This document shows positions 8,859-17,900 of a DNA stretch of 56,545 bases, one piece after another (the first letter of the stretch is position 1; every line of letters starts with the position of its first letter). Below the pieces are notes generated by a model that was not told where the DNA came from, did not search any database, and saw nothing but the letters and a program-made list of their open reading frames with translations. Source of the DNA: Acidobacteriota bacterium (GTDB lineage: Bacteria > Acidobacteriota > Terriglobia > 2-12-FULL-54-10); the NCBI GenBank assembly GCA_016191085.1, contig JACPPJ010000003.1, forward strand, positions 1-56,545. The letters are read 5' to 3'. A program made the translations under genes and the position numbers.

Positions 8859-9143
8859 CTAATCCCGGTAAATGCTGCCGCGACGTCTGGAGAGGCGCTC
8901 AGTGCGGTACTGCTGGAGAGTAACACCTTTGCCGGACCTGATTTCCTTGGCGGCGATCTTGAGGCTCTTTTGGAACTCTGGATCGAGTTCTTCCAGCATG
9001 TCGTCAAAGTCGGAGACAGACAGAAGGACCGCAGTAGGTTTGCCACTTTTCGTGATCACAAACCGAACCCTGTGCTCGCTCGCCTGCTTGAGCAGCGAGC
9101 CGAGCTGACTGCGGACAAGATTAGCGGGGATTGTATTCGTCAT
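8859..9143 (-). CDS. Phd/YefM-family antitoxin, apparently without toxin
   Basis: The 94-residue product has the Phd/YefM fold signature: an N-terminal strand-helix (NTIPANLVRSQLGSLLKQA) and RFVITKSGKPTAVLLSVSDF, which forms the DNA-binding dimer. The tail is basic and would bind the toxin. Toxins of this class (RelE/YoeB/Doc) normally sit immediately downstream. Here the downstream neighbour is the oppositely oriented beta-propeller gene, 24 bases away, so no toxin is present. It may act as a solitary regulator or be a relic. Confidence 0.75.
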   Translation of the reverse strand: MTNTIPANLVRSQLGSLLKQASEHRVRFVITKSGKPTAVLLSVSDFDDMLEELDPEFQKSLKIAAKEIRSGKGVTLQQYRTERLSRRRGSIYRD

Positions 9144-9181
9144 AATGATTACTCGATCAATTTTACATCGACAACTTCGGG

Positions 9182-9622
9182 CTATGACCAGGGGCCTACT
9201 GGATAGTTTGACCTGCTCTGATTCCGCTGCTGCCTCCGCTGTTCATCTTGCCTCCGCTTCCAATCTTCATAGACCTTCGTATAGTAAACCGGCTCATGGA
9301 CCGCGCATTGAAAGGTACCGGGCAGTTTATGGCGCGACATGTGAACCAATTTCTGATCGATAGCCCAACAGGTTGGGCAATATGGACGTACCGCTTCGCC
9401 CTGTTCTGATTTTCTCACTAAGAAATGGCCATCATCGGCGAATTCTAGATCTGTTTCAATTTCTTTCAACCGCGCTTTATCAGCCAATTCTTCTTTCAAT
9501 CGCCGGTTTTCATCGAGGACGGACGTAAAATTAATATTCAATTGAAGAATATCTGTATAGAGGTTATGGAGTTTTTCCGCCGCTTCCAGACCTTTGCCGG
9601 CCTTGACCAAGTCAATCGCCAT
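9182..9622 (-). CDS. Coiled-coil plus zinc-ribbon hypothetical protein
   Basis: The 146-residue protein has an N-terminal coiled coil (about residues 15-60, with NRRLKEELADKARLKEIETD) followed by a zinc-ribbon-like half (YCPTCWAIDQKLVHM, then a later Cys-x2-His in FQCAVHEP). The C-terminus is highly charged and Gln/Arg-rich. Proteins with this coiled coil + CPxCW layout are scattered in bacterial accessory regions and phages, but I cannot assign a role. It lies 38 bases upstream of the antitoxin gene on the same strand, so the two may be cotranscribed. Confidence 0.55.
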   Translation of the reverse strand: MAIDLVKAGKGLEAAEKLHNLYTDILQLNINFTSVLDENRRLKEELADKARLKEIETDLEFADDGHFLVRKSEQGEAVRPYCPTCWAIDQKLVHMSRHKLPGTFQCAVHEPVYYTKVYEDWKRRQDEQRRQQRNQSRSNYPVGPWS

Positions 9623-9725
9623 TTTTGCAGCGGAAGCGGCGGCTGAGTGAGTAAGTCGGACATAGTTCCCTTCTTGCTTCCTTCAAAACTGCGGTATCGC
9701 GGAATACGACGAAGGTTTTCGCTCC

Positions 9726-10751
9726 CTACTGGTTCACCACCTGCTCGGCTTTGGGCTGGTGGCGCTCGTCGTATTTGCCGAAGATCATCTTGCCGGCGGT
9801 GGTTTGTAGCACGCTCGTGACGGCGATATCGATAGTCTTCGAGATCATCTTTCTGGCGTTGTCCACCACCACCATGGTGCCGTCGTCGAGATACGCGACG
9901 CCCTGGTTGTATTCCTTACCCTCCTTGAGAATAAAGACACGCATAATCTCGCCGGGGAGCACGATGGGCTTAAGCGCGTTCGCCAGTTCGTTGATGTTCA
10001 GTACCTCAACCCCCTGAAGTTGCGCGATTTTGTTGAGGTTGAAATCGTTGGTGACGATCTTTGCCTCGTAGACCTTGGCCAGCTCGATCAGCTTCATATC
10101 TACATCGCGGACTTGGGGAAAATCGTCGTCAACGATCTGCACGCTCAGTGAGGCCATCTTCTGGATTTTTTGCAGAATGTCGAGACCGCGGCGGCCACGG
10201 TTGCGCTTGAGCGGATCGGCAGAGTCGGCCACCTGCTGCAATTCGCGCAACACGAACTGCGGAATTACGAGCGTCCCATCCATGAATCCAGTGGCACAGA
10301 TGTCGGATATGCGGCCATCGATAATGACGCTGGTGTCGAGAATCTTATGAGCCTGCCTGCCTTGCTTCTCTCCTCCAAAGACTCCGCCGAGGGCGGACAG
10401 GTTCAGCAGGTCGCCCTTTGATGCGCCGACAACCAGGCCGACATACGACATCAGGAGAAGAATCACGATCTGAATGAATGCTACATTGTTCTTGGGCAGA
10501 GTTGTCGATAAACTCAGCACCAGACTGATCAAATAAGCCCCGACAATTCCCAGGATTGAGCCAATCGCTGCACCGATCAAGCGCTTTAGGCTGGTATCGC
10601 GTAGCCGTCTCTCGAACACTAGAATTGCAAGGCCGACGCCGAGTCCCGCGAGCGCCGCTGCTCCACTTCCCAAATTGAACGGACGCATAAAATAGGAGGC
10701 AATAGTAAGGATGAGCAAAAGAACTGCGCGGACGATAATCCAATCGAGCAC
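9726..10751 (-). CDS. Membrane PIN/TRAM-domain protein (YacL-like)
   Basis: This 341-residue protein has about four N-terminal membrane segments (residues 5-120; IIVRAVLLLILTIASYF is the first). A PIN-like nuclease domain follows (KILDTSVIIDGRISDI with its acidic residue, FVLRELQQVADSADPLKRNR, and IVTNDFNLNKIA). A C-terminal TRAM domain (about 280-335, PGEIMRVFILKEGKEYNQG) binds RNA. The architecture matches the YacL family, thought to be RNA-associated membrane nucleases. It is the last gene of the minus-strand housekeeping run, separated from alr by 306 bases. Confidence 0.88.
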   Translation of the reverse strand: MLDWIIVRAVLLLILTIASYFMRPFNLGSGAAALAGLGVGLAILVFERRLRDTSLKRLIGAAIGSILGIVGAYLISLVLSLSTTLPKNNVAFIQIVILLLMSYVGLVVGASKGDLLNLSALGGVFGGEKQGRQAHKILDTSVIIDGRISDICATGFMDGTLVIPQFVLRELQQVADSADPLKRNRGRRGLDILQKIQKMASLSVQIVDDDFPQVRDVDMKLIELAKVYEAKIVTNDFNLNKIAQLQGVEVLNINELANALKPIVLPGEIMRVFILKEGKEYNQGVAYLDDGTMVVVDNARKMISKTIDIAVTSVLQTTAGKMIFGKYDERHQPKAEQVVNQ

Positions 10752-11057
10752 AGAAGTTACCCCCTTCCCTAAATTGATAACGCCGCTTCGGGAAAGGCTG
10801 TATCAAGACGGATGAAACGCCGCCGCCCGAAACTAGTATGGTGATGAGAAACAAGTAAATCCCTTTCGCAATCCCGTGCCCGCCTTCAACTAAATGGTAT
10901 GAAAGACGATTCGGAGTTTCATCGTCGCTCCACCATGACTTAGCCGGGATGCCGCCAAGAGTGTACCACAGCACCACAATGGAGCAAATGGAAAAGCAGT
11001 GCAACCACGAATGGGCAGAACAGGGACGAGGGAGGAATCGCTGCGAAGTTCTAACGC
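10752..11057 (-). other. Intergenic region upstream of the PIN/TRAM gene
   Basis: No credible gene is seen in these 306 bases; a minus-strand open frame that crosses it continues only as a shadow of the PIN/TRAM gene. A weak sigma-70-like pair lies on the minus strand: TTGCTC at 10982-10987 and TACACT at 10960-10965, spaced 16. It would give a leader of about 200 bases. Confidence 0.3.
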
Positions 11058-12200
11058 CTAGGACAGGTATCGCCGCGGCACGCGCTTGCTGATACCGCAG
11101 AGGATCTCATAAGGGATGGTGCCGCACGCCTCGGCCAAGTCGACCGCCGTCAAGGAGCTTTCTCCTTTACGGCCAATCAGAATCACCTCTTCGCCGATGG
11201 TCACCTCCGGCAGGTCGGTAATGTCCAGCAATGTCAAATCCATGCTGATGTTTCCGACGATGGGGGCAAAGTGGCCGCAAATGATCACTTTGCCACAGCC
11301 GGAAAGACGGCGGTCCAGCCCATCGGCATATCCCGCCGGAATGACTGCGATACGCGATTCACGTGGCGTGACGTGGCGGCCTCCATAGCCGAGCGGCACG
11401 CCGGCCGAGAAATGTTGGATGGCAATGATGTGTGTTCGAAACGTCATGATTCCGTGGACAGGCAGCGAGCGGCACTGCGGCCCGGGCTCTCCTTCGGGCA
11501 CGCGCACTGGCACCTGATATCCGTAGAGCAGCAGCCCTGGGCGAACCATGTTGCCCCATGTCTCGGGCCGGCTCACGACTGCCGCGCTGTTAGCTTGATG
11601 CGAATACCGCGCATGTACTCCCGCTCGTGCGAGTTCTTGAACGACAGATTGGAATCGCTCGGCCTGGATCTCAGTCGCCTTCGAAGTGAAGTCCTCAGCG
11701 GAAGCAAACTGAGAGAACACTCCTTCGAGCTCCAGGTGAGGCATGCGGCTGAAGGTTTTCAAGAACGCATCCATTTGTTGCCAGTGAATGCCCAGACGCC
11801 CCATACCGGTATTCACCTTGAGATGAAAGCGTATGCGTTTGCCGCTGAGGCTCGCCCAGCTCTCAAGCACCGCCAGTTGGGGTTCCGAGTAAACTGCGGG
11901 AACAAGATCGTAGTCGGTGATAGCCTTCTGCTCGCCCTCCCAGAATCCTGTCAGCAACAGGATGGGTTGCGAGATTCCTAACTCGCGCAGCTCAATACCT
12001 TCATCCGCTGAGGTGACGCCGAACCAATCTACGCCACACCGCGCCAGCGTCGAGGCGACGCGAGGCAGGCCATGCCCGTAAGCGTCGGCCTTGACCACCG
12101 CCATGAGCGCCCGCTCCGGTCCGACGTGTTCCCGGACGACGCGGCAGTTCTCTGCAAGTTGTGGCAGGAAAATTTCGACCCAGGTGGGGCGGGTGGACAT
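11058..12200 (-). CDS. alr: Alanine racemase
   Basis: This cytosolic PLP enzyme interconverts L- and D-alanine for peptidoglycan. The PLP lysine is Lys37 in VVKADAYGHG, at the start of the fold-type-III barrel. The second catalytic base region is IAVIPAGYADGLDRRLSG, and the C-terminal domain carries the MDLTLLDITD segment expected of the family. At 380 residues the length is normal. It follows dnaB by 111 bases on the same strand. The frame is intact and no residue looks unusual. Confidence 0.95.
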   Translation of the reverse strand: MSTRPTWVEIFLPQLAENCRVVREHVGPERALMAVVKADAYGHGLPRVASTLARCGVDWFGVTSADEGIELRELGISQPILLLTGFWEGEQKAITDYDLVPAVYSEPQLAVLESWASLSGKRIRFHLKVNTGMGRLGIHWQQMDAFLKTFSRMPHLELEGVFSQFASAEDFTSKATEIQAERFQSVVQELARAGVHARYSHQANSAAVVSRPETWGNMVRPGLLLYGYQVPVRVPEGEPGPQCRSLPVHGIMTFRTHIIAIQHFSAGVPLGYGGRHVTPRESRIAVIPAGYADGLDRRLSGCGKVIICGHFAPIVGNISMDLTLLDITDLPEVTIGEEVILIGRKGESSLTAVDLAEACGTIPYEILCGISKRVPRRYLS

Positions 12201-12311
12201 GATCGATCCTCGCCAAGGCGGGACAGTTCAAGAATAGATCAACCAGCCAAATTTACAAGCCGGGGCCCAAAACCAGTATACCGTGTTCGCTTTATCTAAA
12301 CGTGGGCGGGA

Positions 12312-13682
12312 CTACTCGCCCTGATCGAACGCTTCCGGCGGATTGCGGAAAGACGTGAACTGAGGCAGGAAGACGAGGTTAACTGTTCCGGTGGGGCCGT
12401 TGCGTTGCTTGGCAATGATAAGCTCTGCCCGGCCGCGATTATCCTCGGTTGGTCTTATCATCTCCTCACGATAGATGAACGCAACCAGATCCGCATCTTG
12501 CTCGATCTGGCCGCTCTCGCGAAGGTCAGATAGTTTAGGACGGCCATCATCCCGTTTTTCTGAGGCGCGGCTCAGTTGCGAGACAGCCATGACGGGAATA
12601 TTGAGTTCCTTTGCAAGGCCTTTAAGTCCCCGGGAAAGTGCAGAAACTTCTTGCGTCCGGCTTTCGTACTCTTGGTCTGACCTCATGAGCTGCAGATAAT
12701 CGACTATCAGGAGCCCCAGTTCAGGACGGCCGTCTTTCTGGCATTCCGCTTTCAGGCGCCGACCCTTGGCCCTCATTTCCATCAGTGACAGACCCGGTGA
12801 GGAGTCTATGTAAATCTGGGAGTCAAACACGCGACCTAAACCGAGCGCCAATTTAGTCCAGTCGTCGCGGCTCGCAAAGCCGGTCTGCAAGCGATGCGAG
12901 TCCACATCGGCCTCCGAGCATAAGAGGCGCAATACAAGCGAAGGCGCCGACATCTCAACGCTGAATATCCCGACCGCCTTCTTCTCATGTATGCCGACCC
13001 AGCGGGCGACATCAAGAGCGAAACTTGTCTTACCCATGGATGGCCGCGCCGCAATGACAACCATGTCGCCCGGTTGAAGTCCTCGGGTCATATCATCGAA
13101 CTGCCGAAATCCCGTTTCGATGCCCGTGACGCGCTTGCCTCTATCATGGAGCGCGTCGAGGCTCTTAAAACTCTCTTGGAATATTTCCTGAACATGAACA
13201 AAGCCGGTTTGAATTCGCTCCTGCCCCAGCGAGAAAACTTCGCTCTCCGCATGATCTAAGATTTCCCCCGCGTCGGCGGCGGCTTCAGTGCAGGTTGCAA
13301 TAATGTTGTTGGCGGTGTGAATCAGCCGCCGCAGAAGCGATTTGTCTCGGACAGTTTTTACGTAATGCTTGATATTGCCTACGCGCGGCAGACTGTCCGT
13401 AAGTGAAGAGAGGTAACTGGCGCCTCCAATGGCCTCCAGTTCATTGTGCCGCATCAACTCCGTCGCGAGAGTGACGAGATCGATCGGGAACGACTGCGCC
13501 GACATTTCAACCATTCGCCGGAAAATGCGGCGATGGCTGTCGAGCGCGAAATCGTCTGACTTCAACTGTTCGGCAGCTTGCTCCAGTGCGGTGTTGTCCA
13601 GGAGAATAGCCCCAAGGATCGCGCGCTCAGACTCCCCGCTGATGAGCTTTCCTTTTGTGAAAGTGATGTCGCCGGCCGCCAT
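12312..13682 (-). CDS. dnaB: Replicative DNA helicase DnaB
   Basis: DnaB is the hexameric 5'-3' helicase that unwinds the replication fork. The 456-residue protein has the N-terminal primase-interacting domain (about 15-115, beginning with SGESERAILGAILLDN) and a RecA-like motor. Walker A is ARPSMGKTSFALDVA (about 210-222), Walker B is GLLIVDYLQLM, and the DnaB motif VSQLSRASEKRDDGRP is present. No intein is present. It follows rplI, as in many bacteria with rpsF-rpsR-rplI-dnaB gene order. Confidence 0.96.
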   Translation of the reverse strand: MAAGDITFTKGKLISGESERAILGAILLDNTALEQAAEQLKSDDFALDSHRRIFRRMVEMSAQSFPIDLVTLATELMRHNELEAIGGASYLSSLTDSLPRVGNIKHYVKTVRDKSLLRRLIHTANNIIATCTEAAADAGEILDHAESEVFSLGQERIQTGFVHVQEIFQESFKSLDALHDRGKRVTGIETGFRQFDDMTRGLQPGDMVVIAARPSMGKTSFALDVARWVGIHEKKAVGIFSVEMSAPSLVLRLLCSEADVDSHRLQTGFASRDDWTKLALGLGRVFDSQIYIDSSPGLSLMEMRAKGRRLKAECQKDGRPELGLLIVDYLQLMRSDQEYESRTQEVSALSRGLKGLAKELNIPVMAVSQLSRASEKRDDGRPKLSDLRESGQIEQDADLVAFIYREEMIRPTEDNRGRAELIIAKQRNGPTGTVNLVFLPQFTSFRNPPEAFDQGE

Positions 13683-13853
13683 AGGTACTATCTCCGAAAC
13701 AAAGCGCGGGGCAAGTATGCCCCAGAAGGGGATTGATTATAGCTCACGAAAGTAAACTGTGGGAAGGAAAAGCAGCCCGGTTGATGGCACTACAACAACA
13801 GCAGCCCCGGATTTTCGTCCAGGGCCGGGATGTGCCGCTGATGACCTGACAAT

Positions 13854-14303
13854 CTATTCCTGCTCCGCTACCACGTTGACCGTAATGGTGGCAGTCACGT
13901 CGCGGTGCAAGCGGACAGCAACCGGGAATTCGCCAATCTGTTTGAGGGGATCTTCCAAAACGATCTTGCGCCGGTCAATCTCGTATCCGAGCTTGTGAAG
14001 CGCTTCGGCCACGTCCAGCGAGGTAACGGACCCGAACAACGTGCCGGTCTCACCGGCCTTCCGAGCGATGGTTACTGGCGTCTTACTGATGATCGCCGCG
14101 AGTTGCTGGGCTTCGCCTGTCTCATGCACCTCGCGCTTCAGCGCGGCGGCCTTTTGCTGCTCGACTGCTTTCTTGTTGCCCTCACTGAGCGGCACGGCTA
14201 GCTTTTTCGGGAGCAGGAAATTGCGGCCGTAGCCGTCCTTCACGTTCACCACATCGCCGCGGCGCCCGAGATTTGTCACGTCTTCTCGAAGTATTAATTC
14301 CAT
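13854..14303 (-). CDS. rplI: 50S ribosomal protein bL9
   Basis: bL9 has an N-terminal 23S rRNA-binding domain, a long connecting helix and a C-terminal domain. All are seen: MELILREDVTNLGRRGDVVN, then GYGRNFLLPKKLA, a charged helix with NKKAVEQQKAAALKREV, and GKTxLFGSVT-like GETGTLFGSVTSLDVAEAL. I start at ATG 14303, which gives the usual 149 residues. The frame is open 17 codons further upstream, but those overlap rpsR and do not match the family. Confidence 0.95.
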   Translation of the reverse strand: MELILREDVTNLGRRGDVVNVKDGYGRNFLLPKKLAVPLSEGNKKAVEQQKAAALKREVHETGEAQQLAAIISKTPVTIARKAGETGTLFGSVTSLDVAEALHKLGYEIDRRKIVLEDPLKQIGEFPVAVRLHRDVTATITVNVVAEQE

Positions 14304-14322
14304 GTCGCTTCCGATTCGCTTG

Positions 14323-14598
14323 TTAAATTTCTGACGCGAAGGGCAGAAACGCAATATTTCTCGCCCTCTTGATGGCGCGCATGAGGCGCTTCTGATGTGG
14401 AGCGCAGACGCCGGAGATACGCAGCGGCAAAATCTTGCCGCGCTCCGGCACGAAAAGCGAGAGCAGCTTCACATCCTTGTAGTCAATGTGATCGATCTTC
14501 TCGACGCAGAACTTGCACACCTTCTTACGGCGGAAGTACTGGCGTTTGCCGCCGCCTTCCCGCGGGGGCCCACTGGGTCTTCTTTGTTGAAATGCCAT
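14323..14598 (-). CDS. rpsR: 30S ribosomal protein bS18
   Basis: The 91-residue protein has the core [18 protein letters not shown] and the C-terminal [20 protein letters not shown] of bS18, which binds bS6 on the 30S platform. The C-x2-C...C-x2-H arrangement (CKFC and CAPH) is the zinc-type (C+) form of the protein. The N-terminus is extended with Gly/Pro/Arg (about 20 residues). It lies 15 bases downstream of rpsF and 19 bases upstream of the rplI start. Confidence 0.95.
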   Translation of the reverse strand: MAFQQRRPSGPPREGGGKRQYFRRKKVCKFCVEKIDHIDYKDVKLLSLFVPERGKILPLRISGVCAPHQKRLMRAIKRARNIAFLPFASEI

Positions 14599-14613
14599 GA
14601 TTTTCTTCCTTCT

Positions 14614-15000
14614 TTACGCTGTCGCGGCCGCTGCTGGCTCGGAGCCGGGCTTAGGTTTTTTCTTGGCCAGCTTCTTGGCCCTTATCGCATGGAGCTTTTC
14701 GACACGCTTGAGTTCTTCGTCCACCCGGACGGTGAGGAACTTGATGACTGAGTCGGTGACTCGCAGACGGCGCTCGAATTCCCGGACAGTAGGAACCTCG
14801 CAGTCCATCGAGAACATCACGTACAGCCCGTCCTTGTACCGGCCGATCAAGTACGCGAGACGCCGCTGCCCGATTTTATCAATTTTGCGGATAGTCCCGC
14901 CGGTGGAGCTCACGATGCCCTCCATCTGCGAAATGAACCGATCCACCTCTTCCTCGGGCAGGTCGGGTTTCAAAATGAATGTAATTTCGTAAGTTCGCAT
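14614..15000 (-). CDS. rpsF: 30S ribosomal protein bS6
   Basis: bS6 pairs with bS18 on the small-subunit platform. The 128-residue product begins MRTYEITFILKPDLPEEEVD and contains DKIGQRRLAYLIGRYKDGLY and the RRLRVTDSVIKFLTVRVD strand typical of the ferredoxin-like fold. The C-terminus is a lysine/alanine-rich tail, longer than in many species. It starts six bases after the pth stop codon. Confidence 0.95.
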   Translation of the reverse strand: MRTYEITFILKPDLPEEEVDRFISQMEGIVSSTGGTIRKIDKIGQRRLAYLIGRYKDGLYVMFSMDCEVPTVREFERRLRVTDSVIKFLTVRVDEELKRVEKLHAIRAKKLAKKKPKPGSEPAAAATA

Positions 15001-15006
15001 TGATTC

Positions 15007-15636
15007 CTATTCTTTTCCTTCCGCTGGAACCGAAAGCGACTCCGGTCCGGACGCTCTTTGATTGAATCGGTTCATAGCTTTTGCAATCCCGTCTCTCGAA
15101 ATAGCTTCGATCGCCTGGGATGCTCGGTCCACAACCTCGTCCCACTCCCGCCGCCGCGACTTTTTCACGGGCGAAAGCAAGTAATCTACAGTATCACTGA
15201 TGGGGTGCTCCGGTCGAACCCCAATCCGCACACGCGCGAACTGATTTGAACCGATCGACGCGATGATCGACTCTAACCCATGATGACCAGCCGCCCCGCC
15301 CTGTTGCCGGATCCGCAAGGCTCCCAAAGGGAGGTCCAAATCATCTGCTATTACGAGCAGGTTCCGCGGGCCGCAGTCCTGCTTCACGAGCCAATCTTTC
15401 ACCGCCGCGCCGCTCAGATTCATGAACGTCTGCGGTTTGATCAGCCAAATCTCGTCATCATCTACCTGCCACCGCCCGCATAAGGACTGCGACTGTTTAC
15501 GGGTCAAAGAGACACAATTCCTTACCGCCAGACGGTCAACAACCGCGAAACCCAGATTGTGAGGAGAGAAGTCGTACTCGGCTCCTGGATTGCCGAGTCC
15601 CACAACGAGTTTCACCTCGAGTTTCGCCCGATCCAT
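15007..15636 (-). CDS. pth: Peptidyl-tRNA hydrolase
   Basis: Pth recycles peptidyl-tRNAs that fall off the ribosome by cleaving the ester bond. The signature VVGLGNPGAEYDFSPHNLGF carries the catalytic histidine (His26). The other active-site segments are present: LIKPQTFMNLSG with its asparagine, VIADDLDLPLG with the aspartate, and GGAAGHHGLESI. It has 209 residues, slightly longer than the E. coli enzyme, with a divergent C-terminus. It sits between rplY and rpsF, the common bacterial order. Confidence 0.95.
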   Translation of the reverse strand: MDRAKLEVKLVVGLGNPGAEYDFSPHNLGFAVVDRLAVRNCVSLTRKQSQSLCGRWQVDDDEIWLIKPQTFMNLSGAAVKDWLVKQDCGPRNLLVIADDLDLPLGALRIRQQGGAAGHHGLESIIASIGSNQFARVRIGVRPEHPISDTVDYLLSPVKKSRRREWDEVVDRASQAIEAISRDGIAKAMNRFNQRASGPESLSVPAEGKE

Positions 15637-15669
15637 CTATTAACAAGCAGAAGCCGGAGACCAACAGGT

Positions 15670-16362
15670 TTACTTCTTCTTCTCAGGCTTCTCGCCTGCC
15701 TCGGCTGCCTCTGCTCCCTCTTCGGCACCTTTGCCCTTCTTGATGACCTCTGGCTCAACTGGGGCTTCCGCAACAATTTCGGTGGCCGCTGCGATTTCAG
15801 CCTTCGGCGTCACCACGTGGCAAACGACCGCCTGCGGGTCTCCGACGAGCTGGGCCTTCTCTCCAATTATGTTTTGTAGATCGGAAATACGAACCGCTTG
15901 GTTCAATTCCAGGTCGTCAACCGCTACCGTGATCTGGTCCGGGATATCGGAGGGAAGGCATTCGAGTTCGACCTCCCGCAGAACCACTTCCATGAGGCCG
16001 CCCTGTGTTTTGACGCCCTTGGCATCGCCTGCGACAATCACGGGAACGGATACGCGCAGCCGGCGGTCCATGGCGATCCGTTTCAAATCCACGTGCAGCA
16101 GCTTGCCTTTGACCGGCTCAAACTGCGATTCCACCATCATCGCCGGACTGGAGTCGCCGTCCTTTAGACGCAGATCGAAAATTGTATTGTGGCCATGAGT
16201 GCGGAGCGCGGCGATCAGTTGCCGCGGATCGAGACTCAGCGCCAGCGTCCCGCCGCCCGCGCCATACAACACTCCAGGCACTCTGCCCGCTGCCCTTGCG
16301 CGACGCGCAGCATTCTTGCCTCGTTCGTTTCTGATTTCACCATCAATAGTCGGTCTTTCCAT
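15670..16362 (-). CDS. rplY: 50S ribosomal protein bL25 (CTC/TL5 form)
   Basis: This bL25 protein binds 5S rRNA. The 230-residue length shows it is the two-domain CTC form: an N-terminal 5S-binding domain (RNERGKNAARRARAAGRVPG, VLYGAG) and a C-terminal TL5 domain ending in a Glu/Ala/Lys-rich tail. I choose ATG 16362, which has an AGAGGG ribosome-binding site five bases upstream. A GTG five codons earlier would swallow that site. A hairpin lies just upstream, between prs and this gene. Confidence 0.93.
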   Translation of the reverse strand: MERPTIDGEIRNERGKNAARRARAAGRVPGVLYGAGGGTLALSLDPRQLIAALRTHGHNTIFDLRLKDGDSSPAMMVESQFEPVKGKLLHVDLKRIAMDRRLRVSVPVIVAGDAKGVKTQGGLMEVVLREVELECLPSDIPDQITVAVDDLELNQAVRISDLQNIIGEKAQLVGDPQAVVCHVVTPKAEIAAATEIVAEAPVEPEVIKKGKGAEEGAEAAEAGEKPEKKK

Positions 16363-16375
16363 AATCCCTCTTGAC

Positions 16376-16393
16376 ACAGGCGTCCTCGCCTGT
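16376..16393 (-). repeat. Short palindrome between prs and rplY
   Basis: ACAGGCG and CGCCTGT form a 7-base-pair stem with a 4-base loop, immediately upstream of the rplY ribosome-binding site. Its core resembles one half of the palindrome at 22699-22740, so it may be a remnant of the same repeat family. It could also modulate the prs/rplY transcript. Confidence 0.45.
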
Positions 16394-16412
16394 CCAACGC
16401 CCGTCAGCTCAC

Positions 16413-17357
16413 TTAAATAAACAGCGTGCTGACGGAAGTCTCTTCGTGTATAGATTGGATCGCGCGAGCCAGCAAATCAGCGATGCTCAATACTACAATC
16501 CGCCCGCAACCGGTGACTGTATCGCTGATTGGAATGGAATTAGTGACCACCACGCGAACAATGTCGGACTTGCAAATGCGCTCCACAGCAGGCCCGGAGA
16601 GCACCGGATGCGTGCAGCAGGCATAGACGGCCGCCGCTCCATGTTTGAGCAGCGCCTCAGAGGTTTTCACCAATGTCCCGGCCGTATCAATGATATCGTC
16701 TACCACCAGCGCGGTGCGGCCTTGCACGTCGCCGATGACGTGCATCACTTCGCTCACATCGATGTCGACTCGCCGTTTGTCCACAATGGCGAGGCCGCTG
16801 TTCATCTTTTTGGCGAAGAACCGGGCCCGCTCCACCCCGCCAGCGTCCGGCGCGACGATAATCAGATTCGGCAGATTCAATTGCTGGAAATAGTCCACCA
16901 GCACCGGCGCGGCCAACAGGTGGTCCACGGGAATGCGGAAAAATCCCTGAATCTGCGGAGCGTGCAGATCCATCGTGAGCACCCGGTCGGCCCCCGCCAC
17001 CATTATCAAATCGGAAACCAGCTTGGACGAAATGGGGACCCGCGGCCTGTCCTTTCGATCTTGACGCGAGTAGCCGAAATAGGGAATCACCGGCGTGATG
17101 CGGCGCGCCGAAGCCCGTTTCAGCGCATCCATCATCAGCAGCAATTCCATCAGGTGCTTGTCCACCGGATGTGAGGTGGGCTGCACCACAAAGACATCCG
17201 CCCCGCGAACGTTCTCCAGAATCTGGAGGTGAACCTCACCGTCGCTAAAACGATCAACTATGCTCTGCCCAAGGGGAACCCCCAAGGCACTGCAAATCTC
17301 TCTGGCCAGCGGCGGATTCGCTGTGCCGCAAAAGATTTTTAATCGGTCTCGGTCCAT
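16413..17357 (-). CDS. prs: Ribose-phosphate pyrophosphokinase
   Basis: PRPP synthetase converts ribose 5-phosphate and ATP to PRPP for nucleotide, His and Trp synthesis. The 314-residue frame begins MDRDRLKIFCGTANPPLARE and contains FSDGEVHLQILENVRGADVF, the catalytic-loop region PYFGYSRQDRK, and the PRPP-binding motif ALVVDDIIDTAGTL. ATG 17357 is chosen by homology; the frame is open 12 codons upstream. It is the first gene of the minus-strand run leading to dnaB and alr. Confidence 0.96.
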   Translation of the reverse strand: MDRDRLKIFCGTANPPLAREICSALGVPLGQSIVDRFSDGEVHLQILENVRGADVFVVQPTSHPVDKHLMELLLMMDALKRASARRITPVIPYFGYSRQDRKDRPRVPISSKLVSDLIMVAGADRVLTMDLHAPQIQGFFRIPVDHLLAAPVLVDYFQQLNLPNLIIVAPDAGGVERARFFAKKMNSGLAIVDKRRVDIDVSEVMHVIGDVQGRTALVVDDIIDTAGTLVKTSEALLKHGAAAVYACCTHPVLSGPAVERICKSDIVRVVVTNSIPISDTVTGCGRIVVLSIADLLARAIQSIHEETSVSTLFI

Positions 17358-17499
17358 AGTGCACCGCGGGGTCCGGTTCGCCCCTGTGTTCAATTTGAAT
17401 TCAACTGATTATTCACTGCCGGCGCAGAGGGTACGAAAAGGTTCCCAAATTCCAAGCTCGGCACACTCTTAGGATTGCACTTCAGTCCAAGAAGGCCAT

Positions 17500-17528
17500 A
17501 TTTTATGTGATTGGGCATAGAAAAGCAA
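17500..17528 (-). promoter_or_regulatory. Candidate promoter for prs operon
   Basis: On the minus strand TTGCTT (17523-17528) and TAAAAT (17500-17505) are spaced by 17 bases, about 140 bases upstream of prs. The -10 box matches well and the -35 box poorly. The other bases from 17358 to 17669 show no gene. Confidence 0.35.
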
Positions 17529-17669
17529 GGCCAAGCCGTGGGAGGACTTGCATGCAGTTCGTGGTCTTAGGAGTTCCGGGTCGGGTTTTCCCTCTAGGGA
17601 TTCTTTCGGATTGTAATAGGGCCACTATGGTTGTATCTTTATGCAGCCTATGAGAAAGGTGGACAGGGC

Positions 17670-17900
17670 GTGGCATTGCTAGAAACCATGGAACAAGCCC
17701 GGCAGCGGATGTTAAAGGCCCGCCGCCAGTTGGACGACTATGATCAATCGGAAGGCAAATCGGGCTGGGATGTTTCCGAGCACAGCCGGCTTTCGGATCA
17801 GCTGATCATGGCCACTGACGAATATATTCAACTCGTTGCGGAGTTTCTGCGCGAGAGTTCGTCACATAGAAAACGGCACGGCGCCAACGTAGCCGCATAG
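17670..17900 (+). CDS. Small helical hypothetical protein
   Basis: A 76-residue product starts at GTG 17670, eight bases after AAAGGTGGA. An ATG six codons later and a TTG 13 codons earlier are alternatives. The protein is predicted mostly helical and strongly charged (MEQARQRMLKARRQLDDYD, then DQLIMATDEYIQLVAEFLRE). I do not recognise a family. It stands alone between prs and the VWFA gene. Confidence 0.5.
   Translation: MALLETMEQARQRMLKARRQLDDYDQSEGKSGWDVSEHSRLSDQLIMATDEYIQLVAEFLRESSSHRKRHGANVAA

Noticed and set aside
10345..11004. 219-codon minus-strand open frame crossing the yacL-like gene start
   Set aside because: Its first half lies in the gap and its second half is a shadow of the PIN/TRAM gene in another frame; no family pattern.
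17394..17669. tRNA gene upstream of prs, as in some bacteria
   Set aside because: No acceptor stem or T-arm pattern is seen.
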